Below are positions 1-12,891 of a DNA stretch of 64,000 nt, piece after piece. Position numbers and translations under genes: made by a program. Origin of the DNA: Formicarius rufipectus. Lineage: Eukaryota > Chordata > Aves > Passeriformes > Formicariidae. Under the pieces are notes generated by a model that was not told the DNA's origin, did no database searches, and saw only the letters and a list, made by a program, of their open reading frames with translations. Position 1 is the first letter of the stretch. The number at the start of each line of letters is the position of its first letter. The stretch spans positions 101,848 through 165,847 of the forward strand of contig VXAU01004792.1 of assembly GCA_013399695.1 (NCBI GenBank), given 5' to 3'.

Positions 1-3000
1 GCAGTGTGTTGGTTGCCTGAGGTTGAAGTGTTTTTGATTAACTATATGCAATAATGAAAACCATGAGAATGACCTTATGCAGAAGTTCTCTCTTTCTGAT
101 GTTACATATAAAAGAGCGGAAGTCTTAACAATATTTAACACACAGCTTTTTCTTTCCTCCTGTTCCTTCCCCAGCATCCTCCAAACCAGAGCTCCAGCTA
201 ATTATGGAAGTGTTAGAGATGGTTATATACTGAGATTTTAGTGTTTTATAAAGTATGTCCATGTAAAGAATGTGACTATTTTTGCTTGTAAGAAGGGACA
301 GCACAGTCTGCTAAGAGACAAAATAAGTCCCTGGTAAAGATAAGATTCTTCTTCCAGGGAAATGGGCAGGAATTTGGCAATTTATTAAGGGAAGGACTGA
401 AATTCTTGAAATACTGACACAGCCTTAATAGTCAAGCATGTTTTTCTGTCTTAAATGGATTTAAATTTGTATTAAATAGGTGAATTATAACCTTTGCAAA
501 TATTTTAAGGCTATTAAATTTCTTTGCATCAGACTGAAAATCTCAGCCTCTTTCTGTGTCACTAGGGGGAGGAATTCTGTAGACTGTTGGGAGTCCTGTA
601 GATTTCCAGCCTGCCCTGTAGTGAGTTCTGAACTCTTGACAGAAATTATTCAAGCTTACTATGGCGGTGCAGAGGATGGCCAAAACTCCCCACAATAACA
701 CAGAAAGGCTTAAAGAATTAGATGTCTAAAAATAATTGTGGCTCTGCTGTTGAAATATATTGTGGAGAGTATTAAACTTGCTGGATATTGTTATACATTG
801 TGTCAAGAGGACACCAAGCCATGTGGTTTCTACTCCTGGGAATTTTGCTGCAGACTATCACTGGAACAGAAACCGGAACACAAGTATTACTATTTGATAA
901 ATATTACAGAAAAAGATTTGGGAGTGTGTGGTACGTCCTTGTAATTTAGTTTATTTTCAGGAGAGGAGCTGTGTCCAAAATGGAATGGAGGAATAAAGTA
1001 CAACTGAAGGAAGTTTAGATCAAAACAAAACCTGTTGTAGATTGTAGATCCGAGCATCGTAAACTAAAGCTGAATGAACCCTCAGCTTAAACTATTTTGA
1101 AGTGAAAATAATTCTACAGCAATTGACTCCTTCCAGGACCATGTTATTAAGGCTTTGTAAAGTATTGCTGTATCACACCACGAACTTCTATTATGTTGTT
1201 GAGTTGTTACAGTTAATGGAACACTTTTTTTAATATATATTTGTCAATTAATTTGACACCATTTGTCAAATGGGTAAACATTTAAGTGCGGGACTGTGTG
1301 TAATTATCCCTCCCATAGACAAAAATCAAGAAGATACTAAATAAAGCTGAAACAGCCATTGTCAACACTAACAGATGGACAGTGGGTAGTACAATGATTA
1401 GATAAAACTGGTTATATCCTTTTTTTTTAAAAAAAGGCATCTTGTTTCCTCATCTGAAATCATGTAGTTACCTTTATAAATGTTCCACTGAAAAGGTGTT
1501 AAATTGCAGAGATCAAATTGACTCTCCATAGATTCACATTAGTGTTTCTCTGTTGTAATGCCACCTAAATGTTCAAAGTAAGAACAGTGAGTTTGAAAAG
1601 GTGTTTGGGATAACTGCAATATTATTTTTTACCACAGCAGTATACTAATGGCAAACAGACACCACAGCATGTAACTTTTTGGCAGATAGCTACTGGACTA
1701 TAACTTGCAACCCTACTGGCTCTTTTTGGGATTCCAGAGTATGAATCTGTGTAGAATTTGTCTAGTTGTGTCCAAAGAACACTGCTATGACAGTTACTGG
1801 GACATTCAGCAATAATTTTATCATTGGGAAGAAAAGTAGAATATCATGCTAAGTATGACTTAAAGCCAATTTTCAATTTATATTTAAATATTAGTAGCCT
1901 GATACAGCTTAAAATGTTCTATTGCTTAAAAAATCAAGAGTAACACTTTGTCAAATATGAAAAGCATGAGTCAGCTTCCTACTGGCTAATTGCAAATGGC
2001 ACAAACTGTATTTTAAGAACATTTGTGACTAATTTAATGTTACTTATTTGTTTAATTAGATGACCTTTAAATCCAAGCCCAAATTATTTTACAAATATTT
2101 AGCTTTCCACTAAAGCTATATCCAGATATCAGTCTTTTGATAGGAACCATCTGCAACATTTGAACTTTCTGATTGTTGAAATGCTTTTTTATTCTTTTGC
2201 TTTCATTCTGAAAGCAATGCTGCTTTTTTTTTTTTTTTTTTTACCCGATTTTAACAATGTGGCACCTAAATGAGGTCCCTCCTTTATGGCATGATACAGC
2301 TGCAAAACTGAGACAATTCAAGTCAAGGCCAAGCATGGGTAGCAACTTTAAATTAGTTGCTAAAACTAATAACTGCTAAACTAATAACTAAAAATTGCTA
2401 AAACTCTCTGTAGGTCATGCACATTTTGGAAATGGAAGGGCTGTAGAAGGGAGACAAAAATCACACAAAAATACCAATGAAGAGATAAAAATTCCTCCTG
2501 AACTCAAGTTTTAGACAGCAAAATGTCTGTATTACAAGAAAGTTATTTTGAATTTGATAACTACTACTTTTTATAAGCATAATAAAGCAACTCATGGCTA
2601 GAAAGGTTCTTGTGATAATAGTTTTTCATCTGTCAATAAGGAAAGAAACATCTTGCTGGAAGCTATTGGTCTAAAGCAGTAACAAATATATCTTTCAGCC
2701 TCTTACAAATTCAGTTCACCATATCTTTTGCGCCTTCTATTGATATTCCCTTTAACTATAGCAATCCCATCTGAATTAAAAAAGATAAGCTACTAGGCGA
2801 GCTATTTCTTACTGTTTCACCTGTTCAAATTAGATTTAATGAACAAAAATATCCCAATATATTATATGAGATGAAAGGTATATATTTCCTGACAATAATA
2901 AATACAGTTTGAAAGGGCTTTTGTGTTTTATTTAATGGAGTTTGTATATGTTGCTGTTAAATTTTAGGATAAACATCTGCAGGTTTTTCTTGATGGTGTT

Positions 3001-6000
3001 GTCAGGTGCACAGACAAGGACTTGATCCTGCTAGTCTGCTCAAAGAAATACCACCAGTGAGAGGTGCTTACTCACAAGCCATGATTTTCAGAATAGGACC
3101 ATCTCTGTTTTCTGAATGTAAATTGTTTAGTCTGAGTAGCTTGTGGCATGCAGTCACTTCATACATAACTCATAAATGATATTTGACACTAAGCAAACTG
3201 TTGTCCTTAATGTAAATGCTCACATTAGAAATTGAATAATTTTTTTTGGTAAAGACAAAGGTAAAAAGGAGGCACTTGATATTTCCCCATCAGATAGTCT
3301 TGTTATATTTTTCATTTTTGATACTGATATTTTGTAAAAATACCATGGCAATTCATTAAACATTGTGGTAATATCTGTATTTGTTGATGAAAAACTCATT
3401 TCTAGTGTAATATAGACATAGAAATCATTTTCAGGAAGCGTGTTTTGAGCTTAATGTACTCTCAGGTTTTTTTGCCGTGGTTTGTATTTCTTATATATTA
3501 ACTTTGCCAAAGAAACCCCTCTTTGTGACAGCCTCTTTGTGCATATTTTTATCTTCTCCAGGTTTTGCTATTTGTAAATAGCTCCTGATTATTTGGTCTT
3601 AATGAAGATATCTGTTTAAAATGTTGGTGAGTCTGGAGCACTTTTGCAGCAGTCTCTCATCTACTCAGTGAAGATTTATAAATTCTTATTAATGCAAAAA
3701 TAAGGCACTAATTTCTCCTGCTTTCCACTCACCCTGAGCAACTTGAGTGGGCAGAGGGAGCATTATAAGAGGATGAAAAACTTTAGCATACTCACCCTGT
3801 AGGACAGAGGATACTGAAGATCACAGCTGTCCTACCTCTTGGATCTGGATCTTTTTAATGTCATCAAGCGGTGAATCATCTCTACGTGTAGGCTGGACTT
3901 TTCCTGCTGTTAAAAGGCCTCAGAATGAACTGAGGTTCACCAAACTTTCTGCAGCTAAGTAAACTTAGTGTTACTCAAAAGTTTTCTCTAGAGTCGAAGA
4001 AAACAACAAATGGGATGGTGTTAGTACAACAACCCCCTGGAGCTGTTTGATGTCTGCAAATTGACTGAAGTGTGAACTTGTATCTCTTGAGGGCTGCCCC
4101 TCCTCCCTCCCATAACCTGCCCCTCTGAAAGGGAGACAAACTTGCACAGGCTGCAGCGCTATGGAGTGCAGGCATGGCTAATTCTTCTGCTGTCTAAGCC
4201 ACAGCAAACTCTGCCTTTGCATGTGAGATGGACAGGTTGGAGACCCTGGAAGAGGAATGCAAAATGCCCTTATACAGGATAGAATATACAAGTAAACAGC
4301 CAACGTAGAAAGGGAGTGTGGGGGAGGTGTGGGAAAAGGACAAAGTAAAAATAATTTTGATCTCGCCCCTTTCCCTCCTCCCCTCAGTTTTGAACTATTT
4401 CTTTGTTTCATTTGGTGCTTAATAAAGAGGAAGCTCATTTTTATGAAATGTCTTCATGATGATTCTGATACTTTTCTATTGTAGTGTATTATACTTTTTA
4501 TAAAGAGAGTGGAAACCTGTGAATGCAGTTTAAACAGATATCCTGTTATAATAAGCCAAACCTGAAATGCTTGGGAAAGCATTTAGTATTTACAGATTTC
4601 CATGGATTTCCATGCCATGAAAACTGGCTCTCTGTTATTAGAGGATTTTTTCAATAACGTGCTGTTTTTAAGAACATCATTATTAATAAGCCCAGTCACA
4701 TTGCATGCCTAATGCCAAGTGTTTTCAGAATGTCATCCAGTTGCCAATAAGAATGGATGGTAAGAATTAAATGTAAAATGTCAGAACTTCAGTTGATAGG
4801 TTGATCTAAATTCAGGAGATAAGTAACCCTCAGGGTATTCTGGGATGACACAGGAATTGCAAGTGTCTACCACTGGAAGTGTCATCTGAAAGTGATACTA
4901 CATTAAGAAAGAGCATCAGTATGAAACTAAAAGACATTTTGGAGGATCACATGATAAGGGATTGGATTTTTTCCCTCCTTATTGCTACTTTACATTTTTT
5001 AGAAAGCAGTTCTGCTTGTTTATCTGTGAAAGCGGGGAAGGATAGTAAGAGACACTTGGATGCCAGAGTTTAGATATGTCAAGAAATGTAATTTCTTCTA
5101 AATGAAAGTAAGGAACACAGATAAAAAATGTAAAAAGAGTATTAATGGTATTACACTTGGACTGTAATTTCTGGCTTTCAGTTCTCTAAAGAAGCAGGCA
5201 TCCCGTTTCAGTGAATTCTTGTTCATGGATCCTTGTACAGCAGTGATGCCTGCAAAGAAAGGGGAAGAAGAAAGGCATGAAGGGTACACTGCAATGAAAG
5301 AATCATCCACATATTTCTACAGCAGTCAACCTATTAGGGAGTAGGACATCAAGAATCTGAATTACCTTCAGCATAGGGCAAAGATTTTAATTTTTTTCTC
5401 ATTAAACAATTCTTCATGTAGATCTGGACCCTTTCTAAAGGATCTCACAGAACTTTTTCAAATTGAATGTTTTCAAAGGTTTCATTAACTTTATTGTAAC
5501 CCCACTTTGAAAGCAAAAGTGCCTTTAAAATATACATGAAGACTTATATCCTCTGTAATAGGAGCAATACAGGTTTAATGTAAGAACTGAATCCAAACAG
5601 AGAGGTTGACATTACTTTGAGACTAAGATCACACTCTGGATTTGCTAAAGAATGGGTCAATGTCACGCTTTTGTCAAACAGTACAGTGGTATTTAGTGAT
5701 GAAGAGTTATTTTATTTGAAAAATACTTTGTTCACAGAATACTGCCACCTAGACCCATATTAGGACATTAGTTTGTATGACTGAAAGAAAGAATGTGACC
5801 TATTCACCAACCCTACTTGCCACAGAATCCTGGGTTGGAAGTCTTCCACTCAAGAGTTGGCTAGACTTAGCTCTAACGTTCTTGTAAAATGCCAAAATCA
5901 ATCTAAGATGGGGGTAGTTTGTGAGTGTCTTTTAATTTCTCCCAGAAAAACTCTCTATTTTAAGTATGATTTTGCAAAAAGGTGGTCAAGAGAAAAAAAA

Positions 6001-6385
6001 AAAAAGTCTGGTGTTTGTAATGAAAAAGCCTGTTCAAGGTTTCAGTGGTGGGTTTTGTGGGATGTAGTATTTTGGTACAGACTGTTTTTTTGAGACAGAA
6101 TTTCTCTAAGAAAATTGAACAGGGTTTGGAAATCTGAGTTAAGTTCTGACTTGATATCCCTAAAATCAACCTCAGATACTTTAGTATTTTAGTTTTACTT
6201 AGTTAATTTATGATGTTGTTGACTTTTAAGTGCTCTTGGCCTGTTCTGGATCATGAACTTGCAAGTCTTTTAACCACTAAGTAAAAATTTTGTCCTGGAA
6301 CTGAAAGCTGCTTTCCTAGGGGGGCTTACTGGAATTGAAGGCCAGTTTACTACAGTTTTCCAGACAGCACATTTGGAAAAAAAAA
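1..6385. other. AT-rich non-coding sequence, no gene seen
   Basis: No open frame here has a recognisable domain; the longest are under 90 codons and start or stop without splice-site context. Small local structures seen are a T-run joined to an A-run near 1421-1437, a 19-base T-run at 2224-2242, imperfect repeats of a 'gctaaactaataact'-like unit at about 2358-2405, and a 10-bp tandem duplication (gatttccatg twice) at 4595-4614. Nothing resembling a CR1 tail or LTR end was recognised. Confidence 0.6.
2224..2242 (+). repeat. Poly-T run (19 T)
   Basis: An uninterrupted T homopolymer read directly from the sequence. It could be the antisense poly-A tail of an old retroposed copy, but no flanking duplication or recognisable body was seen. 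Confidence 0.8.
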
Positions 6386-6406
6386 NNNNNNNNNNNNNNN
6401 NNNNNN
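6386..6406. other. Assembly gap (21 N)
   Basis: A run of 21 N flanked by A9 on the left and T10 on the right. The opposed A and T runs could fold back on each other, which may be why the assembly broke here. The true length of missing sequence is unknown. An apparent reading frame across the gap is meaningless. Single unresolved bases also occur at 14723, 23982, 31938 and 36898, all inside or beside low-complexity sequence. Confidence 0.95.
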
Positions 6407-8400
6407 TTTTTTTTTTGGTGTCTATTTCCTGAAACCTGTTTGAGTGAAAGGGAAAGAAAAAGTTTATCTGTCATCTCTCAGAAGATACATTTAAGATGTT
6501 TTCTCAGCAGCAGTTAAGTTCTTGTGAAGAATCTAACTTTGATGTCATTGCAGCCAAATAAAGTTTATGTAGATATAACCACATGACATGGTGTTGGTTG
6601 GGTAGAAACTTTGAAAGATGTGTAAATAATTGATGACATTTGAATCTTTGTCTTCTAGAATATCTTGGAAAACAGTGGTAATGGCATGTACTTCTAGTTA
6701 GAATTAAAAATCACAAATGTGAAACCTGAAGAGCAGTAAGTTTGTCAAAACCAAGTTAATGAATTTAGGTTTTGATTTTGCTTGCTTTCAGGAAAGTTTC
6801 TGATAAATTCTCTGCCTTCTTTTGTATTTTTCATTATCGCTCCTTACCTGCCTGGCCAGATGACCCTAATGTTTCTCCTTCCCACTTCACATTGGCATTG
6901 CCTGCTTTGGGTTTATTTCTGTTTGCTAGTTTGTTGCAGACTTGAGTCATGTGGGATCCTCACAGCTGCAAAATGAACACTGCTATAATATCTCATTTGA
7001 ATAAATCAGAGAATGCTGGAAGGAAGAATTAAACTGGTGATAAAAACTGCTAAGAAAGTGAAGGAGAAGCTTGTCAGAAACAAATTATCTTTCTAATTTT
7101 CAATGTGAGAAGAGAACAAGTTCTACTGTGGATTGTTTCTTCAGCTATTCTGTGGCCCTGGGGTGTTATCCTTGTGATTTCTTTCAGGAACATTTCTTTG
7201 GTGACAGTACAGTTTGAGAGAGTATAAATGAGATGAACAAAGAGCAGAACGAAAGTTTGTCTTATGAAATACCATCAAACTCAGAAGGCTGGTTTTTTCC
7301 TCTATTGAATATTCAACTAGTTAGACACCAGTCCCACACACATACAAACTGAATATTTGAATTATTTTTTCTTCAGACTATGTTTTTTTGTTCATTTGGT
7401 TGATTTTTTAGTTTGTTTGTTTCCTTTTTCTGTGGAAAGTTTTTGCCTTTTTCTTTTACTCAAGACTGAAAAGGTAAATAGGAAAAACTGCAGTAGGGGA
7501 ATGTTATTGCTAAATTGACTCATTATCCTCACAAAGAGATGAGATGATAGAGGTTTAAATCAGAATTTATGACTATATTCCTATTATTTAGTTGTTGAAT
7601 ATTGTGATTTGGGCAGACTTTTTGAGAGCTATCTATACTATTTTTTCTCCAGCTGTTATGTGCCATGTGCTTATTTGTGCTAAATAAAGGTGTTGCCACT
7701 GACCTGAAGGAAAAAAGAAAGGCTTGGATTTATATACTGAATGAATTCTTTGGAAGCATAGAGTGAATATAGCTCTGAAGGAAGCTAATACATTTTCCTT
7801 ATGAGTACTAATTCAGGAAGCCAAACTCTAAATATGAAAATATGAATGGCTAGCAAGTACATGCATTTATTACTGCCTTCTATATATTTGCCTTTGGAAA
7901 GACTCTTGACGTCTTTGAAAGTAAAACATTACACAGGCTAGGTGTTAATAGGCACACTAAGACAAATTTGGCTTGTAGTTCTATCAGTATAAATACAGAG
8001 TTACAGAGTTGCCTTTCAGTAGACACTGGGGAGGAACAATGCACATTCTCTGAGACTTCAAAATTATTCAAATTTCTGTTGTTGTTCTTGAAACATTAAA
8101 GTGAATTATGAAAATGAGGAAATGAGTGCTGGCCAGAGGTTAGCAAGAGGCAAACAGTGTGCAGCCATGTCCATGCAGCTATCCTGCTTTTCCTTCTTTG
8201 CTCATGACCTGCAACGCCCTAAACACTCTAGTCCTGGATCTTTGTGAAAAGCAGTCACAAGCTGTGCCAAACTCTGTGATGCTTTTGTGCTCTGAATACA
8301 TGTCCTCCAGGGTCTAGGATGAAACCACTGCATTCATTTGCACTTGAGTAAAAACGACATTGTTTTTGCAGTTATTTGGGATCATGTTCAAAAAATATAA
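6407..8400. other. AT-rich non-coding sequence, no gene seen
   Basis: Only short unsupported reading frames. A T/G-rich patch lies at about 7380-7440. No transposon signature was recognised. Confidence 0.55.
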
Positions 8401-8481
8401 GGTCAAATTCAGCTCTAGTGTTGCAACTCAAATGATTTAAATGGCATTTTGCCCACCTACATCAGAGCTGGATTTGGCCCA
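8401..8481. mobile_element. Probable ancient MITE with inverted-repeat arms
   Basis: The left arm beginning ggtcaaattcagctct at 8401 and the right arm ending gagctggatttggccc at 8480 are imperfect inverted complements (roughly 13 of 16-17 positions) separated by a short AT-rich middle. Abundant short palindromic elements of amniotes (turtle, crocodile and bird) carry very similar 'caaattc(t)agctct ... agagctgaatttggccc' ends, from memory of such families. Autonomy is not expected. The sequence at 8540-8600 (accattgaattaaatggg) has the flavour of another old amniote repeat but is too diverged to call. Confidence 0.4.
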
Positions 8482-10898
8482 TCATCTGGATCTACTTAGA
8501 GAATACTGTGTTAAATGTTCAATGCCTTGCACAGGGTTTTAGTTATGTGCTTACCATTGAATTAAATGGGAATTGTATTCTTAGGATCTTATCCAAATTA
8601 TGAGACCATAGGACTGTGAAGAGAACTGTATTTTTTTTTAAAACTTTGTGCAGCACCAAGCACACTAGAACTTAAATTACTTTTTTAAATTAATGTATTT
8701 AAAATTTTGCCCAGAATTATTAGCGGATATCTGCAAAGTTTTGGTGATCAAGGCAGCAGCATAGTAAGTCAAAAGTTTTTGAGAATAGATTAATTATTTG
8801 TCACCATGTGTTGAGCCAAAAGTGGTCAAGTAGATTTGGTGATATTTATTTTTCATAGAAAATTATGCTTTCAAATACAGTATGTTTTTGAAGTGCATTT
8901 CATTTTTCCAAGAAAAAAAAATCTTTACTTTCTAAAAATATCAGGATTTGGAAGTGTTTTCGCTTTTGATAGTCAAAACTCTTCCTTTGGCAAAGCACAG
9001 TCTTAATGGCTCTAACTCACCTAAAGCAAGTGCTTGACTTGTTTCTCCAAGATCTTTAAAAAAAACCAATACACTGAAGAAGTCTTGGAAAGAGATTTCC
9101 ACCACCCCCCACCATTTCTAAGAATCTGATTTCTCTAAGCATAAAAGCTTTCTAGAAGAGAAATTAGCAAAAAAATAATTTGAGAAAAAGGAAACTGTCT
9201 TATTGTTCTTCCACTTTTGGTTGATATTGTTTCAGATTTCATTAAACCAAATAAAAGCAATGATGTGAAATTGCCTAGTTAAGGCGCTTAGCTTTAAATT
9301 TATCTAGTGGTTGCTTTAATGTAGTTGCAAGTTTTCTATCCTGTCTAGTTCTAAATTCATTGATGGTGTCCAAATATCTTATAATTTGGGATAGTGTTTC
9401 ATGATGTAGCCCTTTATAATCCCTAAGTATATATGAAAATATTTGTGCTGAGTCTTTTGATGAACCAGCTGGCAGCTCAGATACTTACAGGATGGGTGAG
9501 GAATTAAAAAAACCGTGGGGTGGGGGAGGAAGAACATGATGGACATGTCAGTGGTGAATTCTGCAGCATTTACACAAACAGAATACTGCTTAATTATGGT
9601 AAAATGATCCCCCAAAGTCAAGGGGACATTATATACAAAAGGCAATCTCTAAATGAGATTGTTCAAACCAAATGAAGGAAAAATAAACCCATAAACCCAG
9701 TGTTGGATTGTGGCACTGAATGCACTGACATGAAATTAAAATCTTTGCTCTGTAGAGGAGATCTGTTCTCCTGAGGGATGTATAGTTTAGAATACTGAGG
9801 CTGACCAAGAATTAGTGAGAAACCAGACCTAGGATCCTGGGTTCATTGCAGCTTATTCTGAAAAGTTAATCACAGAACAAGAGCTGAGAAGCTGATGTGA
9901 GTCAAAGATCTAGAGGGTGCCTTGGAAACTGAAAAAGCAGGAAGCAGCAATTGTAATTAATTAAAAGCTTGGGAGATTTGGTCTGGTTCATCACTGGGGC
10001 AAGCCAGAGCATGTTACTGACAGAAATTCAGCCTGTAGGTTTTTATGATATATAATCTAATATAAACTAAATAATGAGCTGATTAGACAACTTTTACAGC
10101 AATAATTTTTTAAAAGTATGACTGAAACTGGAGGGTGTGTTGACTCTGATCCCACAGGTAGTTCAAGACACTTCATAGCTTTCTTCTGTAGCAGACCATG
10201 TAAAACATCAGAAACAAAATACATAAAATACATTGTTCTGACTATAATTAGAGTGAGGAAGAACTCACTGAGGAAAGCTCTTTGAATTCTTCAGTAAGAG
10301 ATATAACCCAAGATTTTGGGAACATAAGGTTTTCTCAGGTACTTAAATTATTTTAACTCTTTATATGGAAGATTTATTATAACTAATATAACTCTTAGCT
10401 AGGAACTGGAAAAATTCTAAAGGTATCCAAAAGAATGTTTTCAGTTTAGAGTTCAGTTTAGAGGAAGCAAGTTTAAAGTAATGCCATCTGTACTCCTGTG
10501 CCTCCAAGCACAGAACAGACCATTAGAAAGGGCTAGGAAATTTCTTCAAGACTGGAGGAAATTCATAATTTCGAGGGCAGAGAAGGCTTGTGTACAGTCT
10601 GGCTGACTGGGCAATGCCATTGTCATACCAACTAATTGAGTGACTTTTGACAGAGGAACAGCAAAAGGAATTTGAATTGGTGAAGAAAGGATTTTTATGA
10701 ACTAGTTTATATTTAAATTTCCAAACTGATCCTAGTCACTTGTGGCTTCTGTATGGGAAATTACTTTTATGCAATGATGAAAGTTGCTGTGGGATTTGCA
10801 CTTGAATAAATTGAGCTTGATTGGTGTGTAGTTTGAAGGCTGCAAATTAAATGCTTAAAGTCTTGTTGAAGACTATAAATGCTAGAACATAGAAATTA
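8482..10898. other. AT-rich non-coding sequence, no gene seen
   Basis: Only short reading frames without recognisable domains. A short C-rich patch (ccaccaccccccacc-like) lies near 9100-9112 and a G-rich patch near 9515-9530. No mobile-element ends recognised. Confidence 0.55.
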
Positions 10899-10945
10899 CT
10901 TTTTTTTCCCTTTTTTTTCTTTTTTTTCCCTTTTTTGTTTTGTTT
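10899..10945 (+). repeat. T-rich low-complexity tract with regular C interruptions
   Basis: T-runs of about eight bases are separated by CCC, C and CCC in a regular pattern and then by G. This is a simple-sequence tract. It is followed at 10946 by ordinary AT-rich sequence, and no downstream splice acceptor stands out. Confidence 0.8.
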
Positions 10946-12845
10946 ACTTTCCTAGTGTTCTATTATCCATTAATTTCACAGAGCTTATTTTGTGCTTTTT
11001 CTTTCTTATGCTTTAATGAAAAAAACACTTATAATTATTACAGTCCTCTCTAGATAGGTGTTGTTGCAGCATTGTTACATCTTTGCCTTCAGCGCAGTAT
11101 TTCCGAATATAACACAGTTATGAGCTGCAAGTAAAGACAGTAGAAACTAAAAAGAAATGAAAATAATTATGTACCCAACCAGGGAGCAGAAAATGCTTGG
11201 CTGTTGATTAGAAAAAAGTATCCAGAAAAAGAATTCCAAACTTAGACCCTTTTGGAGAGAGCCTAGCCCAATAATTAAGAAAATAAACATTTTTTTTCTT
11301 TCTGATTCGAAAAGAAAGAGCTCATTTCTTTGTTGTGGACCTGGTGTAGAAATTAAAGAAACATCACAGAGGAATGAAGAGGGAATTTGGAACTATCACA
11401 GCAAGTTTTTTTCTTAATAGAGGATGGCTTGTGGAGGAGAAATTGTACAGAACTCGAGAGAATTCCGTGCAGCTGATAGATCTGGCTAAAAGTTGCTGAT
11501 AATTTCAAAGAACAAACAATGCTCTCTGGCAGAGATTTAGCAGAAAACTAACAAAATCTAGTCAGGAGACATGCTATTTGGATTTCAGAGTTTGGAAAAA
11601 GATAGAACTTCTGTAGATAAGTTTATTTAAATTAAAAGGAAGACTGGTAGAAAATTGGCTGTTATCAAGTCTTGTTATCAAAATCTACCAGTTTTTACAC
11701 CATTGTATTTCATATGTTATATTTTTTTCAGTTCAAATTGGGTAAAAGGAGGTTAAAGTCTGCTTGTGCTAGTGGGATGCTTTACTTGTCCTAATGAATA
11801 ATGTCACTTCAGTAAGCAGGAATTGTAATATGGGGCTGTAACATTACAGCAGGTGGAGCTTTCAGGTGTGATTTTGAAAGTGTATCCATCATCAAGACTT
11901 ATAAATTTAGTAGGAGATAACTTCTGACATTATATACTTTTAGAACTCAACAGCTTTTAAAATTGAACACTAATACTCTTTTGAGCACTGGATTAATAGA
12001 GGTATACGTATATGTGTTTCAGATATGTCAATTTTAAAAATTAGGACTTGTTGGGGTTGATTTTAGTTTGGCTATTAAAGGGTTACACGAACACTGCTGC
12101 AGGTGGATCACAGGGAGTTTGGGAAACAGCTTGAGTAGCTTCAGCTGAACCTGATAACAGAATGTTGTGATTAGAAAAGCATGAGAGAAGGTGTGGTTTT
12201 CCCTTAAAGAAAGCATCCAATAAATGCTTAGGTTACAGAATATGTATTAGCTCATTAAGTGCCATATAAGAATGTAATGTTGTCAATCAATAAACGGATT
12301 CTTGATCACCACTCATATTGAGAGGAGAAGTCTCCCCACACCGTGACAAGGACTGGTTGTTTTATACTTGCTCCCCAAAAATGCATCTAAAAAGGATTGA
12401 AATGGCTGATACCAATGGTAATTGTGAGTGTAAATACACAGGAACTTTTACACTAAATAGAGGGTAGAATCACGCATATTAGATCACACAGTGTTGCATT
12501 TTTAGAAATGTCTTTCAACTTCTGTTTAAAATTTCTTCCTGAACTTTTAAAATATTTAATTAGCTATACAAGAACTTGTACTTACATAGCCTCTATTGAC
12601 AAATGTAGAATAAAAGTGGAAATAAGACTAGATGTTTTCTAGAACTCCTTTCTTGACTATGTTATTACTTGTTTTCAACAAATGGCCTTTAACCCATATC
12701 ACTAAACTGGCGTTCCATTTTTATTTTTACCAATTGACTTTTAATTTTTAAATCTGGTTGTTCCAGTTTTATGGAACCTGTGTGTGTGAAATGGAAGTCC
12801 AACACCTCTCTCCTCTTGACATCCTTCTCCTGCAACCCCCCATAA
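10946..12845. other. AT-rich non-coding sequence, no gene seen
   Basis: Only short reading frames with no recognisable domains or repeat-family signatures. Confidence 0.55.
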
Positions 12846-12891
12846 GCACAACCACAAAGGTGCCACAAAGGCACAACCACAACCACAAAGG
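12846..12891. repeat. Short imperfect tandem repeat of a gcacaaccacaaagg unit
   Basis: The 15-base unit gcacaaccacaaagg occurs at 12846-12860 and again in part or whole up to 12891, with 'ccacaaagg' present three times. It creates overlapping short reading frames on both strands that carry no recognisable domain. The surrounding 12,690-13,130 is somewhat richer in GC than its neighbours, but its origin was not identified. Confidence 0.6.
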
